From: Afipia sp. P52-10
GTDB taxonomy: Bacteria; Pseudomonadota; Alphaproteobacteria; Rhizobiales; Xanthobacteraceae
Length of the DNA stretch: 54,088 nt
NCBI RefSeq assembly: GCF_000516555.1
Contig: NZ_AZSJ01000003.1
Coordinates: 1,863,213 to 1,917,300, forward strand
Direction of reading: 5' to 3'
Every line of letters begins with the position of its first letter. Within the stretch, counting starts at the first letter, position 1. A model generated the notes under the pieces. That model had not been told where the DNA came from, ran no database searches, and was given only the letters and a program-made list of their open reading frames with translations. Of the stretch, positions 1 through 9,509 are shown piece after piece. The translations under genes were made by a program, and so were the position numbers.

Positions 1-297
1 GTTGGCGCGCTGGAAGTCCTTGCGCGAATTCGGATCGAACGGCGCCGGCGGCTTCTCGTCGATCCGGCCGGCGCTGGAAATGTTGGAGAGCCGTTTCATG
101 TCGGCGCCGGCGCAGAAGCCGCGGCCGGCACCGGTGAGCACGATGACGCGCACGGTGCTGTCATCGGTGGCCTGCCGCATCGCCTGCCGGACTTCGTTGC
201 CCATGGTTGCCGTCCAGGCGTTGAGGCTCTCTGGGCGGTTCAGCGTGACGATCGCGGTGCGGCCGTCGATCCGGTAGTCGATTTCGGTGAAGGACAT
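1..297 (-). CDS. Enoyl-CoA hydratase/isomerase family protein, C-terminus cut by the window edge
   Basis: The 99 visible codons are the N-terminal third of a crotonase-fold protein. They show an opening strand with TAIVTLNRPE, then VRVIVLTGAGRGFCAGADMK, the oxyanion-hole segment of enoyl-CoA hydratases. Such proteins add water across, or isomerise, 2-enoyl-CoA double bonds in the cytoplasm. The ATG at 297 follows AAGGGAG with good spacing. It lies 136 bases behind the CoxM-like gene in the same direction, so it may be the last gene of that operon. The acid/base glutamates lie beyond the window, so substrate and exact reaction cannot be judged. Confidence 0.85.
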   Translation of the reverse strand, partial: MSFTEIDYRIDGRTAIVTLNRPESLNAWTATMGNEVRQAMRQATDDSTVRVIVLTGAGRGFCAGADMKRLSNISSAGRIDEKPPAPFDPNSRKDFQRAN

Positions 298-433
298 TCA
301 TCTCTCCCTTTTCGCGCGCGCTTGCTCGCGGCGTTTTTGTCGTCGGCATAGGTGGCGATGATGCCCATCAGTCCAGCAACGATCAAGGCTGCCGCATGAC
401 CGGCAGCCTTGCCATTCCAGCCGCTCGCGGCGA

Positions 434-1234
434 TCAGCCCGCGGCCGCCACCGCCTGCTGCGCCATCACCTTGATCAGATTGGCGCGATAAGCCGCCGAG
501 CCGTGAATGTCCGCCATCATCCCCTCGGTTGGAATGCGGATGGGCTCCAGCGCGGCCGCCGACCAGTTGGCCTTCAGTGCTTGTTCGATAGCCTCGACCC
601 GCATCACGCCATCCTGGGCCGCGCCGGTTGCTGCGACGCGGACGTCGCCGGCCTTGGTCTTGGCCACGAACACGCCGGTCAGTGCAAATCGCGAGGCCGG
701 ATGGCGGAATTTCGCGTAGGCGGCTTTGGCAGGAATCGGAAACGAGACGGCGGTGATGATTTCACCGTCATCGAGAGCGGTGGTGAACAGGCCCTGGAAG
801 AAGTCGTCGGCTGCGATCGTGCGTTTGTTGGTCTGCACGGTTGCGCCCAGCGCTAGCACGGCGGCGGGATAATCGGCTGCCGGATCGTTGTTGGCGAGCG
901 ATCCGCCGATGGTGCCGCGATAACGAACCGCCGGATCGCCCAGCACGGAGGTCAAATGCACGAGCGCCGGAATCGCCCGCCGCACCTGCGGGTTCTGCAG
1001 GATATCGTAATAGGTGGTGGCGGCCTTGATCGTCACCGCGTCAGCGGACACGTCGATGCCGACCAGGGCCGGGATCTTTGCCAGATCGATGACGTCGGAG
1101 GGAGCCGCCAGGCGCTGCTTCATCACCGGGATCAGCGTGTGGCCACCGGCGAGATATTTTGCGTCGGCGCCCTTCGCGAACAGGGCGACGGCCTCGTCAA
1201 CGCTCGACGGGCGGTGATAGGTGGTCTGATACAT
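434..1234 (-). CDS. FAD-binding (medium) subunit of a CoxM-type molybdenum hydroxylase
   Basis: This 266-residue protein has the layout of CO dehydrogenase/xanthine dehydrogenase medium subunits: an N-terminal FAD-binding half with KYLAGGHTLIPVMKQ and RYRGTIGGSLANNDPAADYPA, then a C-terminal domain. Family members pass electrons from the 2Fe-2S subunit to FAD and on to an acceptor. The start at 1234 follows GGGAG at suitable spacing and begins 14 bases after the large-subunit gene ends. Gene order S-L-M is the usual form II order. The substrate is unknown; many such complexes oxidise aldehydes, N-heterocycles or other small molecules rather than CO. Confidence 0.9.
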   Translation of the reverse strand: MYQTTYHRPSSVDEAVALFAKGADAKYLAGGHTLIPVMKQRLAAPSDVIDLAKIPALVGIDVSADAVTIKAATTYYDILQNPQVRRAIPALVHLTSVLGDPAVRYRGTIGGSLANNDPAADYPAAVLALGATVQTNKRTIAADDFFQGLFTTALDDGEIITAVSFPIPAKAAYAKFRHPASRFALTGVFVAKTKAGDVRVAATGAAQDGVMRVEAIEQALKANWSAAALEPIRIPTEGMMADIHGSAAYRANLIKVMAQQAVAAAG

Positions 1235-1248
1235 GATCGTGCTCCCAG

Positions 1249-3594
1249 TCAGGCGTTACCGTGGATCGCGGCCCAGACGCGATCCGGCGTCGCCGGCATC
1301 GCGAGGTCATTGTTGCCGATCGCGTCGGTAATCGCGTTGATCACCGCAGCCGAAGCGCCGATCGCGCCCGCCTCGCCGCATCCCTTCACGCCGAGCGGAT
1401 TGCCGGGGCAAAGCGTCGTCGTGTGCTGCAGGTTGAACGACGGCAGGTCGTCCGCGCGCGGCATGGCATAGTCCATGAAGGATGCGGTCACGAGTTGTCC
1501 GCTCCTGTCGTAGACCGTGCCTTCCAGCAGCGCCTGGCCGATGCCTTGCGCCAGCCCGCCATGCACCTGGCCTTCGACGATCATCGGGTTGATCAGCCGG
1601 CCGAAGTCATCGACGGCGACGAAATTCACGAACGATGTCTTGCCGGTCTTTTCCTCGACCTCTATCTCGCAGATATAGGCGCCGGCCGGGAACGTGAAGT
1701 TGGTCGGATCGTAGAATGCGCCCTCCTTCAAGCCGGGCTCCATGCCTGGCGGCAGATTGTGCGCGGTGTAGGCGGCCAGCGCGACATTGGCGAACGGCAT
1801 CGCCTTGTCGGTGCCCGCGACCTTGAAGTTCCCGTCCTCGATGATAATGTCGTCCTCGGAGGCTTCGAGCTGATGCGAGACGATCTTCTTCGCCTTCGCC
1901 TCGACCTTCTCCAGCGCCTTGACGATCGCCGAGATGCCGACTGCGGCCGAGCGCGAGCCGTAGGTGCCCATCCCGAACTGCACCTTGTCGGTGTCGCCAT
2001 GGACGATCGAGACCTGGCTGATCGGAATGCCGAGCCGATCCGCAACCACCTGCGCGAAGGTCGTCTCGTGGCCCTGACCGTGGCTGTGCGAGCCGGTGAG
2101 GATCTCGATGGTGCCGACCGGATTGACGCGGACTTCGGCAGATTCCCACAGGCCGACGCCGGCGCCAAGGCTGCCGACCGCTTTCGATGGCGCAATACCG
2201 CAGGCTTCGATGTAGCAGGAGAAGCCGATGCCGCGCAGCTTGCCCTCCTTCTTGGCCTTCTCCTTGCGGGCGCTGAACCCGGCGTAGTCGATGGCCTTCA
2301 GCGCCGCGTCGAGCGAGGCATGAAAGTCGCCGGTGTCATAGGCCATGATCACCGGCGTCTGGTGCGGGAAGCTGGTGATGAAATTCCTCTTGCGCAATTC
2401 GGCCGGATCGACCTTGAGCTGGCGGGCGGCGGTTTCCACCAGCCGCTCCAGCAGGAAGCTGGCCTCGGGTCGCCCGGCGCCGCGATAGGCGTCGACTGGC
2501 GTGGTGTTGGTGTAGACGCCGATCACCTCGCAGTAGATGTTCGGGATATTGTACTGGCCGGAGAGCAGTGTCGCGTAGAGATAGGTCGGCACCGAGGACG
2601 AGAACAGCGACATGTAGGCGCCGAAGTTGGCGTGGGTTTTCACCCGCAGGCCGATCATCTTGTGATCCTTGTCGAAGGCCATATCCGCTTTCGAGATGTG
2701 ATCGCGGCCATGCGCGTCGGTGAGAAACGCCTCGGTACGGTCGGCGGTCCACTTCACCGGCCGCTCGATCTTTTTCGAGGCCCAGAGCGCCACCATCTCC
2801 TCGGGATAGATGAAGATCTTCGAGCCGAAGCCGCCGCCGACATCCGGCGCGATCACACGCAGCTTGTTCTCGGGCGCGATGTTGTAGAACGCCGACAGCA
2901 CCAGCCGTGCCACATGCGGGTTCTGCGACGTGGTGTAGAGCGTGAAGTGATCCTCGGCGCTGTTGTAGTCGGCGATCGCCGAGCGTGGCTCCATCGCATT
3001 CGGAACCAGCCGGTTGTTGGTCAGTTCGAGCGAGACCACGTTCGCGGCCTTGGCGAACGCCGCATTGCACGCCGCCTCGTCGCCCAGCGACCAGTTGTAA
3101 ACGATATTGCCCGGCGCCTCGGGATGGAGCTGCGGCGCGCCCGGAACGATCGCCGCGCGGATGTCCGGCACGGCAGGCAATTCCTCATAGGTCACGTCGA
3201 CCTTCTCCGCCGCGTCGCGGGCGAGATTCTTGCTTTCCGCCAGCACCACCGCCACGGCCTGTCCGACGAAACGCACGGTCTCCGGCGCCATTGCCGGCCA
3301 AGCGCCCATCTTCATCGGTGAACCGTCCTTCGAGTAGACCATCCAGCCGCAGATCAGGTTGCCGATCTTGTCATCGACCAGCTCCTTGCCGGTCAGCACG
3401 GCGACGACGCCGGGCAGCTTCAGCGCCTCGGACGCGTCGATGCTCTTGACCGTCGCATGGGCATGCGGCGAGCGGACGAAGTGGGCATAGGTCATGCCGT
3501 GCAGGCGGATATCGTCGGTGTAACGGCCCTTGCCGGTGATGAAGCGCTTGTCTTCCTTGCGTGCGACGCGGGCGCCAATGCCTTCAATGCCCAT
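1249..3594 (-). CDS. Molybdopterin-binding (large) subunit, form II CoxL-like
   Basis: At 781 residues this is the usual size for CoxL-type molybdopterin subunits. The N-terminal ald_Xan_dh domain (about 20-135) is followed by the Mo-cofactor domain with DVGGGFGSK. The active-site loop reads AYRGAGR, the form II signature, rather than the AYXCSFR motif of true CO dehydrogenase. The C-terminal GCGEAGAIG segment carries the conserved glutamate. It should hold Mo-MCD and carry out the hydroxylation. The start at 3594 follows GGAGGAG. I infer an aldehyde- or heterocycle-oxidising role, not CO oxidation. MobA at 12.4 kb makes the nucleotide form of the cofactor. Confidence 0.9.
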   Translation of the reverse strand: MGIEGIGARVARKEDKRFITGKGRYTDDIRLHGMTYAHFVRSPHAHATVKSIDASEALKLPGVVAVLTGKELVDDKIGNLICGWMVYSKDGSPMKMGAWPAMAPETVRFVGQAVAVVLAESKNLARDAAEKVDVTYEELPAVPDIRAAIVPGAPQLHPEAPGNIVYNWSLGDEAACNAAFAKAANVVSLELTNNRLVPNAMEPRSAIADYNSAEDHFTLYTTSQNPHVARLVLSAFYNIAPENKLRVIAPDVGGGFGSKIFIYPEEMVALWASKKIERPVKWTADRTEAFLTDAHGRDHISKADMAFDKDHKMIGLRVKTHANFGAYMSLFSSSVPTYLYATLLSGQYNIPNIYCEVIGVYTNTTPVDAYRGAGRPEASFLLERLVETAARQLKVDPAELRKRNFITSFPHQTPVIMAYDTGDFHASLDAALKAIDYAGFSARKEKAKKEGKLRGIGFSCYIEACGIAPSKAVGSLGAGVGLWESAEVRVNPVGTIEILTGSHSHGQGHETTFAQVVADRLGIPISQVSIVHGDTDKVQFGMGTYGSRSAAVGISAIVKALEKVEAKAKKIVSHQLEASEDDIIIEDGNFKVAGTDKAMPFANVALAAYTAHNLPPGMEPGLKEGAFYDPTNFTFPAGAYICEIEVEEKTGKTSFVNFVAVDDFGRLINPMIVEGQVHGGLAQGIGQALLEGTVYDRSGQLVTASFMDYAMPRADDLPSFNLQHTTTLCPGNPLGVKGCGEAGAIGASAAVINAITDAIGNNDLAMPATPDRVWAAIHGNA

Positions 3595-3689
3595 GGGATC
3601 TCCTCCTTGAGGCTGCTCGCATCGCGTCGTGACGAGGGCGCGGAGAGCAGCGATTTTGCGAAAAGCTGCGAAGCAACACGCGCCGCGGT

Positions 3690-4175
<486 letters not shown>

Positions 4176-4707
4176 ACCGAACCTCCCCAATGACTGGAAT
4201 TATTATTGTTCCAAGTAGGCCCTGCGCGCGGTGTCATTTCAATCGTTATTTCGTTGAACCGACGAGCCGCGGAGTTTTCGTGGGCGAGGCGGAGCACGAA
4301 GCTCCGGTGCGACGTTTCGATCCAGCGCCACCTGCCGCAGGGCGCTGGAATCGTTCGCCGATTCCAACCGCCCGCCGCTCCCGTGACGGAGCGGTGACGG
4401 ATGGCCCACGCAAACCACCGGTCCCCGGCTAATAAAGAGTGCCGCGATCACGATCCCGCGCGTTGAATGTCGAACCATCGCTTGGATGGCGGCCTGGCAC
4501 ATCGCGGTGCAGCATGCGCTGATGAAGCGCCAAGGGTATTGGTTTACTGCCCGTTATTCATTTCGTCTTAATTTTGGGCATTCGCACGCGGTTCGTCTCA
4601 CTTCTTACCAACTCGTGAATCGATAGCATCGGTCAACGATGCGTGCGGGGCACGGCCTGAACAGCCGCGTCGCGTTGGCCGACAGATTTTTTGGAACAGG
4701 AATCAGA
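4176..4707. other. Intergenic control region between coxS-like operon and chemoreceptor
   Basis: This 532-base stretch between divergent genes must hold both promoters. I see no convincing protein: the short frames here lack family features and ribosome sites. The half next to the chemoreceptor (about 4530-4640) is clearly richer in A+T than its surroundings, as expected for a promoter. I could not find a reliable operator, riboswitch or RNA gene. Confidence 0.4.
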
Positions 4708-6750
4708 ATGTCTCCGTCCAAGCGCATCCGGCTTCCCACATTCAATCTGCTGACCAACCTGGCGATCCGAACCAAGATCATGCTCGGCTTCATGCTGGTC
4801 TTGGTGTTGTCCGCGGTCGGCGTCACCGTCGCCTATCTCGGCTACGACAAGGTGTCGGCTGGGTTCTCCTCGTATCGCACCAGCGTCGGCGACGGCGTGA
4901 TGGCCAGAACCATCGATCGTGAAGCGATGGCCTATCAGCTGGCGGCCCGCTATTACGTGGTGACCGGCGACGAATCCGATGCGACCAACGCGCTGGCCGC
5001 CGAAGGAGACTTGCGCGAGGCGATCGAGAAGGCGTCCCGCGACATGCGGGACGGCGCACGCCGCAACGCGACCGCCGAGCTGTCGCACCGGTTCGAGAAG
5101 TTCTCGAAAGTCTTTGCCCAGATCCTCGAGCTGAAGCGTGACAATTTCCGTTATGCGGCGAACGAGCTGCAGCGCGGCGGCAGCATGCTGCGCCAGCGCA
5201 TGGAAGACCTCGCCGATTCCGCGACGCTCGCCGATATGAGCAGCCTGAACGTGGGCGCCAAGGAAGCGGGCACGCAGTTTGTGGCGGCCGCGGCCAACGT
5301 CAACATGTTCGTGACCCGCCATGACAATCTCACGGCGAACGGCGCGGAAAGCCGGCTGAAGATGATCGAGACGACGCTGACCTCGCTGCATACGGACGAT
5401 CAGCAGATCAAGCGGAAGATCAGCGGCATCATCGAACTGCTGACGAGCTATCGCAAGGCGTTCTCGGCGATCGTGGCCAACGCCAAGACGATCGATGGGC
5501 TGGTCACCGAAATGACCGCGGCGGCGGAAGCGATCGCCAAGGATGCCGAGGCGATCAAGATCAGCGCGATGGCCGACGAAAAGCGTATCCAGGGCGAAAC
5601 GGAATCGCTGGTCAGCACGACGCAGAGCTTCGTGCTGATGCTGACGATCGGCGTGACCATCCTGGGTGCCTTGATGGCGCTGTTGATCGGCCGGGGCATC
5701 TCGGGCCCGATCGTGGCGCTCTGCGCATCGATGCGTGAACTGGCCTCCGGGCACTTCGACGCGGTGCTGCCGGGACTGGGCCGCAAGGACGAGATCGGCC
5801 AGATGGCCAGCGCAGTCGAGGAGTTCAAGACCCAGGCGATCGCCAAAGCGGAACGCGATGCGGCCGAGCAGGAGGAGAAGAATCGCACGACCGCGAGTGC
5901 GCGTCGCGCGGAACTGATCCGCTTCGCCGACGATTTCGAGAATGCCGTCGGCGCGATCGTTGCCAACGTCGCCACCTCGGCGACTCAGCTCGAAGCTGCG
6001 GCGGATATCCTGACCCGCACCGCGGATACGACGCAGAATCTGTCCGCGACGGTCGCCAGCGCTTCCGAAGAGGCGTCGTCGAACGTGCAGTCGGTGGCCA
6101 GCGCCACCGAGGAGCTCTCGGCTTCGATCGAGGAGATCGGCCGCCAGGTGCGTGAATCCAGCCGGATCGCCGAAGGCGCGGTGATCCAGGCGCAGGAGAC
6201 CGATCAGAGGATCGGCAAGCTGTCGCGCGCGGCGCAGCAGATCGGCGATGTGGTGAAGCTGATCAATGCGATCGCCGAACAGACCAACCTTCTCGCGCTG
6301 AACGCCACCATCGAGGCGGCGCGCGCGGGCGAGGCCGGCCGTGGCTTCGCCGTGGTGGCGTCCGAGGTGAAGTCGCTCGCCAGCCAGACGGCGAAGGCGA
6401 CCGACGAGATCTCCTCGCACATCCTCGGCATGCAACAGGCGACGCAGGAATCAGTGGTGGCGATCAAGGAGATCGGCGAGACCATCGCTCAGGTGTCGCA
6501 GATCGCCACGCGCATTGCCGCCTCCGTCGAGCAGCAGAGTTCGGCTACGCAGGAGATCGCCCAGAACGTTCAGAGCGTTGCCGCCGGCACGCAGGACGTC
6601 GCGGGGAACATCGTTCAGGTCAATCGCGGCGCTACCGAAACCGGGACCGCGTCGGGAGACGTGCTGAGCTCCGCGCAAACGCTGTCGACGGAGAGCACGC
6701 GCCTGCGGCAGGAACTCGACCGCTTCATGGCGAACGTGCGCGCAGCCTGA
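4708..6750 (+). CDS. Methyl-accepting chemotaxis protein (HBM-type sensor domain)
   Basis: This 680-residue transmembrane chemoreceptor has TM1 at about 24-46, a long all-helical periplasmic region to about 303 that resembles helical-bimodular (HBM) sensors, TM2 at about 306-330, a HAMP domain, and a cytoplasmic signalling domain. The hairpin tip [20 protein letters not shown] is at about 519-540. It would signal through CheW/CheA to the flagellar motor; HBM receptors often sense organic acids, but the ligand here is unknown. I chose the ATG at 4708 because AGGAA lies seven bases upstream; an upstream in-frame ATG at 4639 has no such site. A terminator follows at once, so it is probably transcribed alone. 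Confidence 0.93.
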   Translation: MSPSKRIRLPTFNLLTNLAIRTKIMLGFMLVLVLSAVGVTVAYLGYDKVSAGFSSYRTSVGDGVMARTIDREAMAYQLAARYYVVTGDESDATNALAAEGDLREAIEKASRDMRDGARRNATAELSHRFEKFSKVFAQILELKRDNFRYAANELQRGGSMLRQRMEDLADSATLADMSSLNVGAKEAGTQFVAAAANVNMFVTRHDNLTANGAESRLKMIETTLTSLHTDDQQIKRKISGIIELLTSYRKAFSAIVANAKTIDGLVTEMTAAAEAIAKDAEAIKISAMADEKRIQGETESLVSTTQSFVLMLTIGVTILGALMALLIGRGISGPIVALCASMRELASGHFDAVLPGLGRKDEIGQMASAVEEFKTQAIAKAERDAAEQEEKNRTTASARRAELIRFADDFENAVGAIVANVATSATQLEAAADILTRTADTTQNLSATVASASEEASSNVQSVASATEELSASIEEIGRQVRESSRIAEGAVIQAQETDQRIGKLSRAAQQIGDVVKLINAIAEQTNLLALNATIEAARAGEAGRGFAVVASEVKSLASQTAKATDEISSHILGMQQATQESVVAIKEIGETIAQVSQIATRIAASVEQQSSATQEIAQNVQSVAAGTQDVAGNIVQVNRGATETGTASGDVLSSAQTLSTESTRLRQELDRFMANVRAA

Positions 6751-6783
6751 TCGATCCTCAAATCGATCGTCAGATGGCATCGA

Positions 6784-6816
6784 GTTCCCCGGCGTTTTGC
6801 GCCGGGGAACTTTTTT
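6784..6816 (+). terminator. Rho-independent terminator of the chemoreceptor gene
   Basis: An 11-bp perfect stem (GTTCCCCGGCG / CGCCGGGGAAC) with a five-base loop is followed directly by six T residues. It starts 34 bases after the stop codon. Confidence 0.95.
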
Positions 6817-6971
6817 CATGGATCAGTGTTGGTTACGGATGGAGGTGAGTATCGCCTCCAAGGCTCCGGGAGGTCTCTTCTGGGGCGTCTTCCCTTTGCA
6901 GGTTCGGCGAAGGAACGGTTGCGGCGTCATGGAAAAGATTGTCTGCGGCCTCAATGCTTGCGGAAGGCCGG

Positions 6972-8468
6972 ATGACATCATCACCATCAACGCATCTGCA
7001 ACAAACCGAAACGGCCGATCCGGCAGGAGCGTCAGCATCCGATTCCAGTCGGATCGTCGAAACCGACATTCCCGCGCGCCTTGATCGGCTGTCGTGGGGC
7101 CGGTTTCATACCCTCGTCGTCGTCGCGCTCGGCGTCACATGGATTCTCGACGGCCTGGAGGTCACGCTTGCGGGTGCGCTGTCCGGAGCCCTGAAAGCGA
7201 GCCCGACGCTTCAGTTCAGCAATGCGGATATCGGCATCGCCAGCAGCGCCTATCTCGCAGGCGCAGTGCTTGGTGCGTTGTTCTTCGGCTGGCTGACCGA
7301 CCGGATCGGCCGGAAGAAGCTGTTCTTCGTGACGCTGGCCGTCTATCTCGCCGCAACCGCTGCAACGGCGCTGTCATGGAATCTGTATAGCTTTGCGTTG
7401 TTCCGGTTTCTGACCGGCGCCGGCATCGGCGGTGAATACACGGCGATCAATTCGACGATCCAGGAGCTGGTCCCGGCGCGTTATCGGGGATGGACCGATC
7501 TCGTCATCAACGGAAGTTTCTGGATCGGTGCAGCGATCGGTGCGGTGCTCGGCATCGTGCTGCTCAATCCGGCGGTGATCGATCCGGATGTCGGCTGGCG
7601 CGTGGCATTCCTGGCGGGGGCGACGCTTGGTCTCGTGGTGTTCCTGATGCGGTTCTGGATTCCGGAAAGCCCACGCTGGCTGATGATCCATGGCCAGCCC
7701 GAGCGGGCGCAGGCGATCGTCGCCGATATCGAGCGCCGCTCCACGGTCGCGCCGGACAGCGGCGCTGGCACGCTGCTGACGATCCGGCTGAGGATGCGCA
7801 GCCATACTCCGCTGCGGGAGGTCGCGCGAACGCTGATCCGCGCCTATCCGAACCGGACGGTGCTCGGCTTCGGGCTGATGGCGGCGCAGGCGTTCTTCTA
7901 CAACGCCATCTTCTTCACCTATGCGCTGATCCTGACGGATTTCTACGGCATCGCCGCGGATCATGTCGGCTGGTATCTGCTGCCGTTCGCGGCGGGCAAT
8001 TTCCTCGGGCCGCTGCTGCTCGGCCGTCTGTTCGATACGGTCGGCCGCCGAACGATGATTACGCTGACCTATGGCGTCTCCGGCGTGCTGCTCGCCGTTT
8101 CGGGTTACCTGTTCTCGATCGGTGTGCTCACCGCGCAAACGCAGACGATCGCCTGGATGGTCATCTTCTTCTTCGCATCGCCCGCCGCGAGTGCCGCGTA
8201 TCTGACGGTCAGCGAAACGTTCCCGCTGGAAATTCGCGCGCTGGCGATTGCGATGTTCTATGCGCTGGGCACGGCGGTCGGCGGCGTTGCCGGGCCTGCG
8301 CTGTTCGGCGTGCTGATCGACACCGGCTCGCGCGTCAGCGTGTTCGGTGGGTATCTTTTGGGCGCCATCATGATGCTGGCTGCCGCGGTGCTGGCATGGC
8401 GGCTCTGCATCGCCTGCGAGCGACGACCGCTCGAGGATGTGGCACGCCCGCTGGCTGTGATAGAGTGA
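6972..8468 (+). CDS. MFS transporter, sugar/organic-acid porter type
   Basis: This 498-residue protein has about 12 predicted membrane segments and classic MFS loops: DRIGRKKLFF between helices 2 and 3, a GGEYTAINSTIQELVPARYRG stretch near helix 4-5, and DTVGRRTMI in the second half. It probably imports a small organic solute with protons at the inner membrane. The start at 6972 has GGAAGG six bases upstream. It ends 14 bases before otsB (or overlaps a GTG start), so it seems co-transcribed with otsB. A sugar or osmolyte link is plausible from this context but not shown. Confidence 0.8.
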   Translation: MTSSPSTHLQQTETADPAGASASDSSRIVETDIPARLDRLSWGRFHTLVVVALGVTWILDGLEVTLAGALSGALKASPTLQFSNADIGIASSAYLAGAVLGALFFGWLTDRIGRKKLFFVTLAVYLAATAATALSWNLYSFALFRFLTGAGIGGEYTAINSTIQELVPARYRGWTDLVINGSFWIGAAIGAVLGIVLLNPAVIDPDVGWRVAFLAGATLGLVVFLMRFWIPESPRWLMIHGQPERAQAIVADIERRSTVAPDSGAGTLLTIRLRMRSHTPLREVARTLIRAYPNRTVLGFGLMAAQAFFYNAIFFTYALILTDFYGIAADHVGWYLLPFAAGNFLGPLLLGRLFDTVGRRTMITLTYGVSGVLLAVSGYLFSIGVLTAQTQTIAWMVIFFFASPAASAAYLTVSETFPLEIRALAIAMFYALGTAVGGVAGPALFGVLIDTGSRVSVFGGYLLGAIMMLAAAVLAWRLCIACERRPLEDVARPLAVIE

Positions 8469-8482
8469 GGATAGGTGCACGA

Positions 8483-9286
8483 ATGGAAGTCGAAACGGAA
8501 CCACTGGAGCGGAACAAGAAGGGCGCCGTCCCCGTCCCGGGCGCCATTGTTCCGCACCTCGATGAATGCGCGCTGCTGTTCGATGTCGACGGTACGTTGA
8601 TCGATCTCGCGTCCACGCCGTCTGCGATCGTCATTCCTCCGGAACTGCCATCTCTGCTGGAGGAGCTTTGGCGCCGCACGTCCGGCGCGTTGGCGTTGGT
8701 CAGCGGCCGTACCATCAGCGACATTGACCAGATCACCAAGCCGGTCAAGCTTCCGGCTGTCGGAGGTCACGGCGCGGAAATGCGACTGCAGCTGGACCGC
8801 GGCGTGCAGGCGGCGGACGTGCTGCCGATGGACCCGCATTTGAAACGGCGGTTTGCCGCGATTGCGCAAGCGAAGCCCGGTATCCTGGTCGAAGACAAGG
8901 GATATTCGATGGCGCTTCACTATCGGCTTGCGCCGGAGGCGGAGCGATACATCTATGATTCTGTCGCTGCGATCCGCGCCGATCTGCCGGAAGCCCCGAT
9001 CGAAGTTCTCGCCGGAAAATTCGTCGTCGAAATCAAGCACGAGGGATTTTCGAAGGCGACGGCTGTGCGAACCTTGATGGCGCAGCCGCCGTTTGCCGGC
9101 CGCTACCCGATCTTTCTCGGCGATGACGTCACCGATGAATCAGTGTTCGGTATCATGCCGGATATCCATGGCGCGGGTTATTCGGTTGGACGTGTCGTCC
9201 AAGGAACCGCGGGCCATTTCGATTCGCCGAGCGATGTGCGCGCCTGGATCGCGCGCATGATCAAGGAGCAGCCGACGCGTCGCTGA
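8483..9286 (+). CDS. otsB: Trehalose-6-phosphate phosphatase
   Basis: OtsB removes phosphate from trehalose-6-phosphate to give trehalose. The 267 residues contain the HAD motifs in order: DVDGTLID (nucleophile Asp), VSGRT, a mid-protein Lys in the KFVVEIK region, and LGDDVTDE binding Mg2+. Length is normal for bacterial OtsB. The start is set at the ATG of MEVETEPL; a GTG at 8465 that overlaps the stop of the transporter gene is in frame and possible. The synthase otsA lies 223 bases downstream, giving the full OtsBA pathway. Confidence 0.93.
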   Translation: MEVETEPLERNKKGAVPVPGAIVPHLDECALLFDVDGTLIDLASTPSAIVIPPELPSLLEELWRRTSGALALVSGRTISDIDQITKPVKLPAVGGHGAEMRLQLDRGVQAADVLPMDPHLKRRFAAIAQAKPGILVEDKGYSMALHYRLAPEAERYIYDSVAAIRADLPEAPIEVLAGKFVVEIKHEGFSKATAVRTLMAQPPFAGRYPIFLGDDVTDESVFGIMPDIHGAGYSVGRVVQGTAGHFDSPSDVRAWIARMIKEQPTRR

Positions 9287-9353
9287 TGCTGCGATAATTC
9301 GCCGCGTGCTGCACAAATCAGCGCGCATGATGGTTTCGACTCTGCGATGATCG

Positions 9354-9422
9354 AGGTTCCGATGGAACCTGGTTCCCGAGCATGATTCTGAAAAGCATGC
9401 GCGGTTTTCCGAAAGATCATGC
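9354..9422. repeat. REP-like palindromic element between otsB and otsA
   Basis: Two palindromes lie side by side: a perfect 7-bp stem AGGTTCC-GAT-GGAACCT at 9354-9370, and a longer imperfect one at 9380-9422 with ends GCATGATTCTGAAAA and TTTTCCGAAAGATCATGC. The second resembles the scattered GCATGATC...GGAAAACC intergenic repeats common in Bradyrhizobium and relatives. It may stabilise or separate the otsB and otsA messages. Confidence 0.6.
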
Positions 9423-9509
9423 GCAAACGATGCGCGATTTGAGGCTGTTCCTACATCCATCGCCTGTCTCACGATTTAATTCGCCGATGAAATTTGACGA
9501 GGAACCATA

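Noticed and set aside
1261-3321. A 686-codon open frame on the + strand opposite the CoxL-like gene
   Set aside because: It is rich in Arg, Asp and His with no family features, as expected for the reverse shadow of a GC-rich gene. The minus-strand gene has motifs and a strong ribosome site.
4633-6435. A 600-codon open frame on the - strand opposite the chemoreceptor
   Set aside because: Shadow of the chemoreceptor; low-complexity His/Arg/Asp-rich translation, no ribosome site and no known domain.
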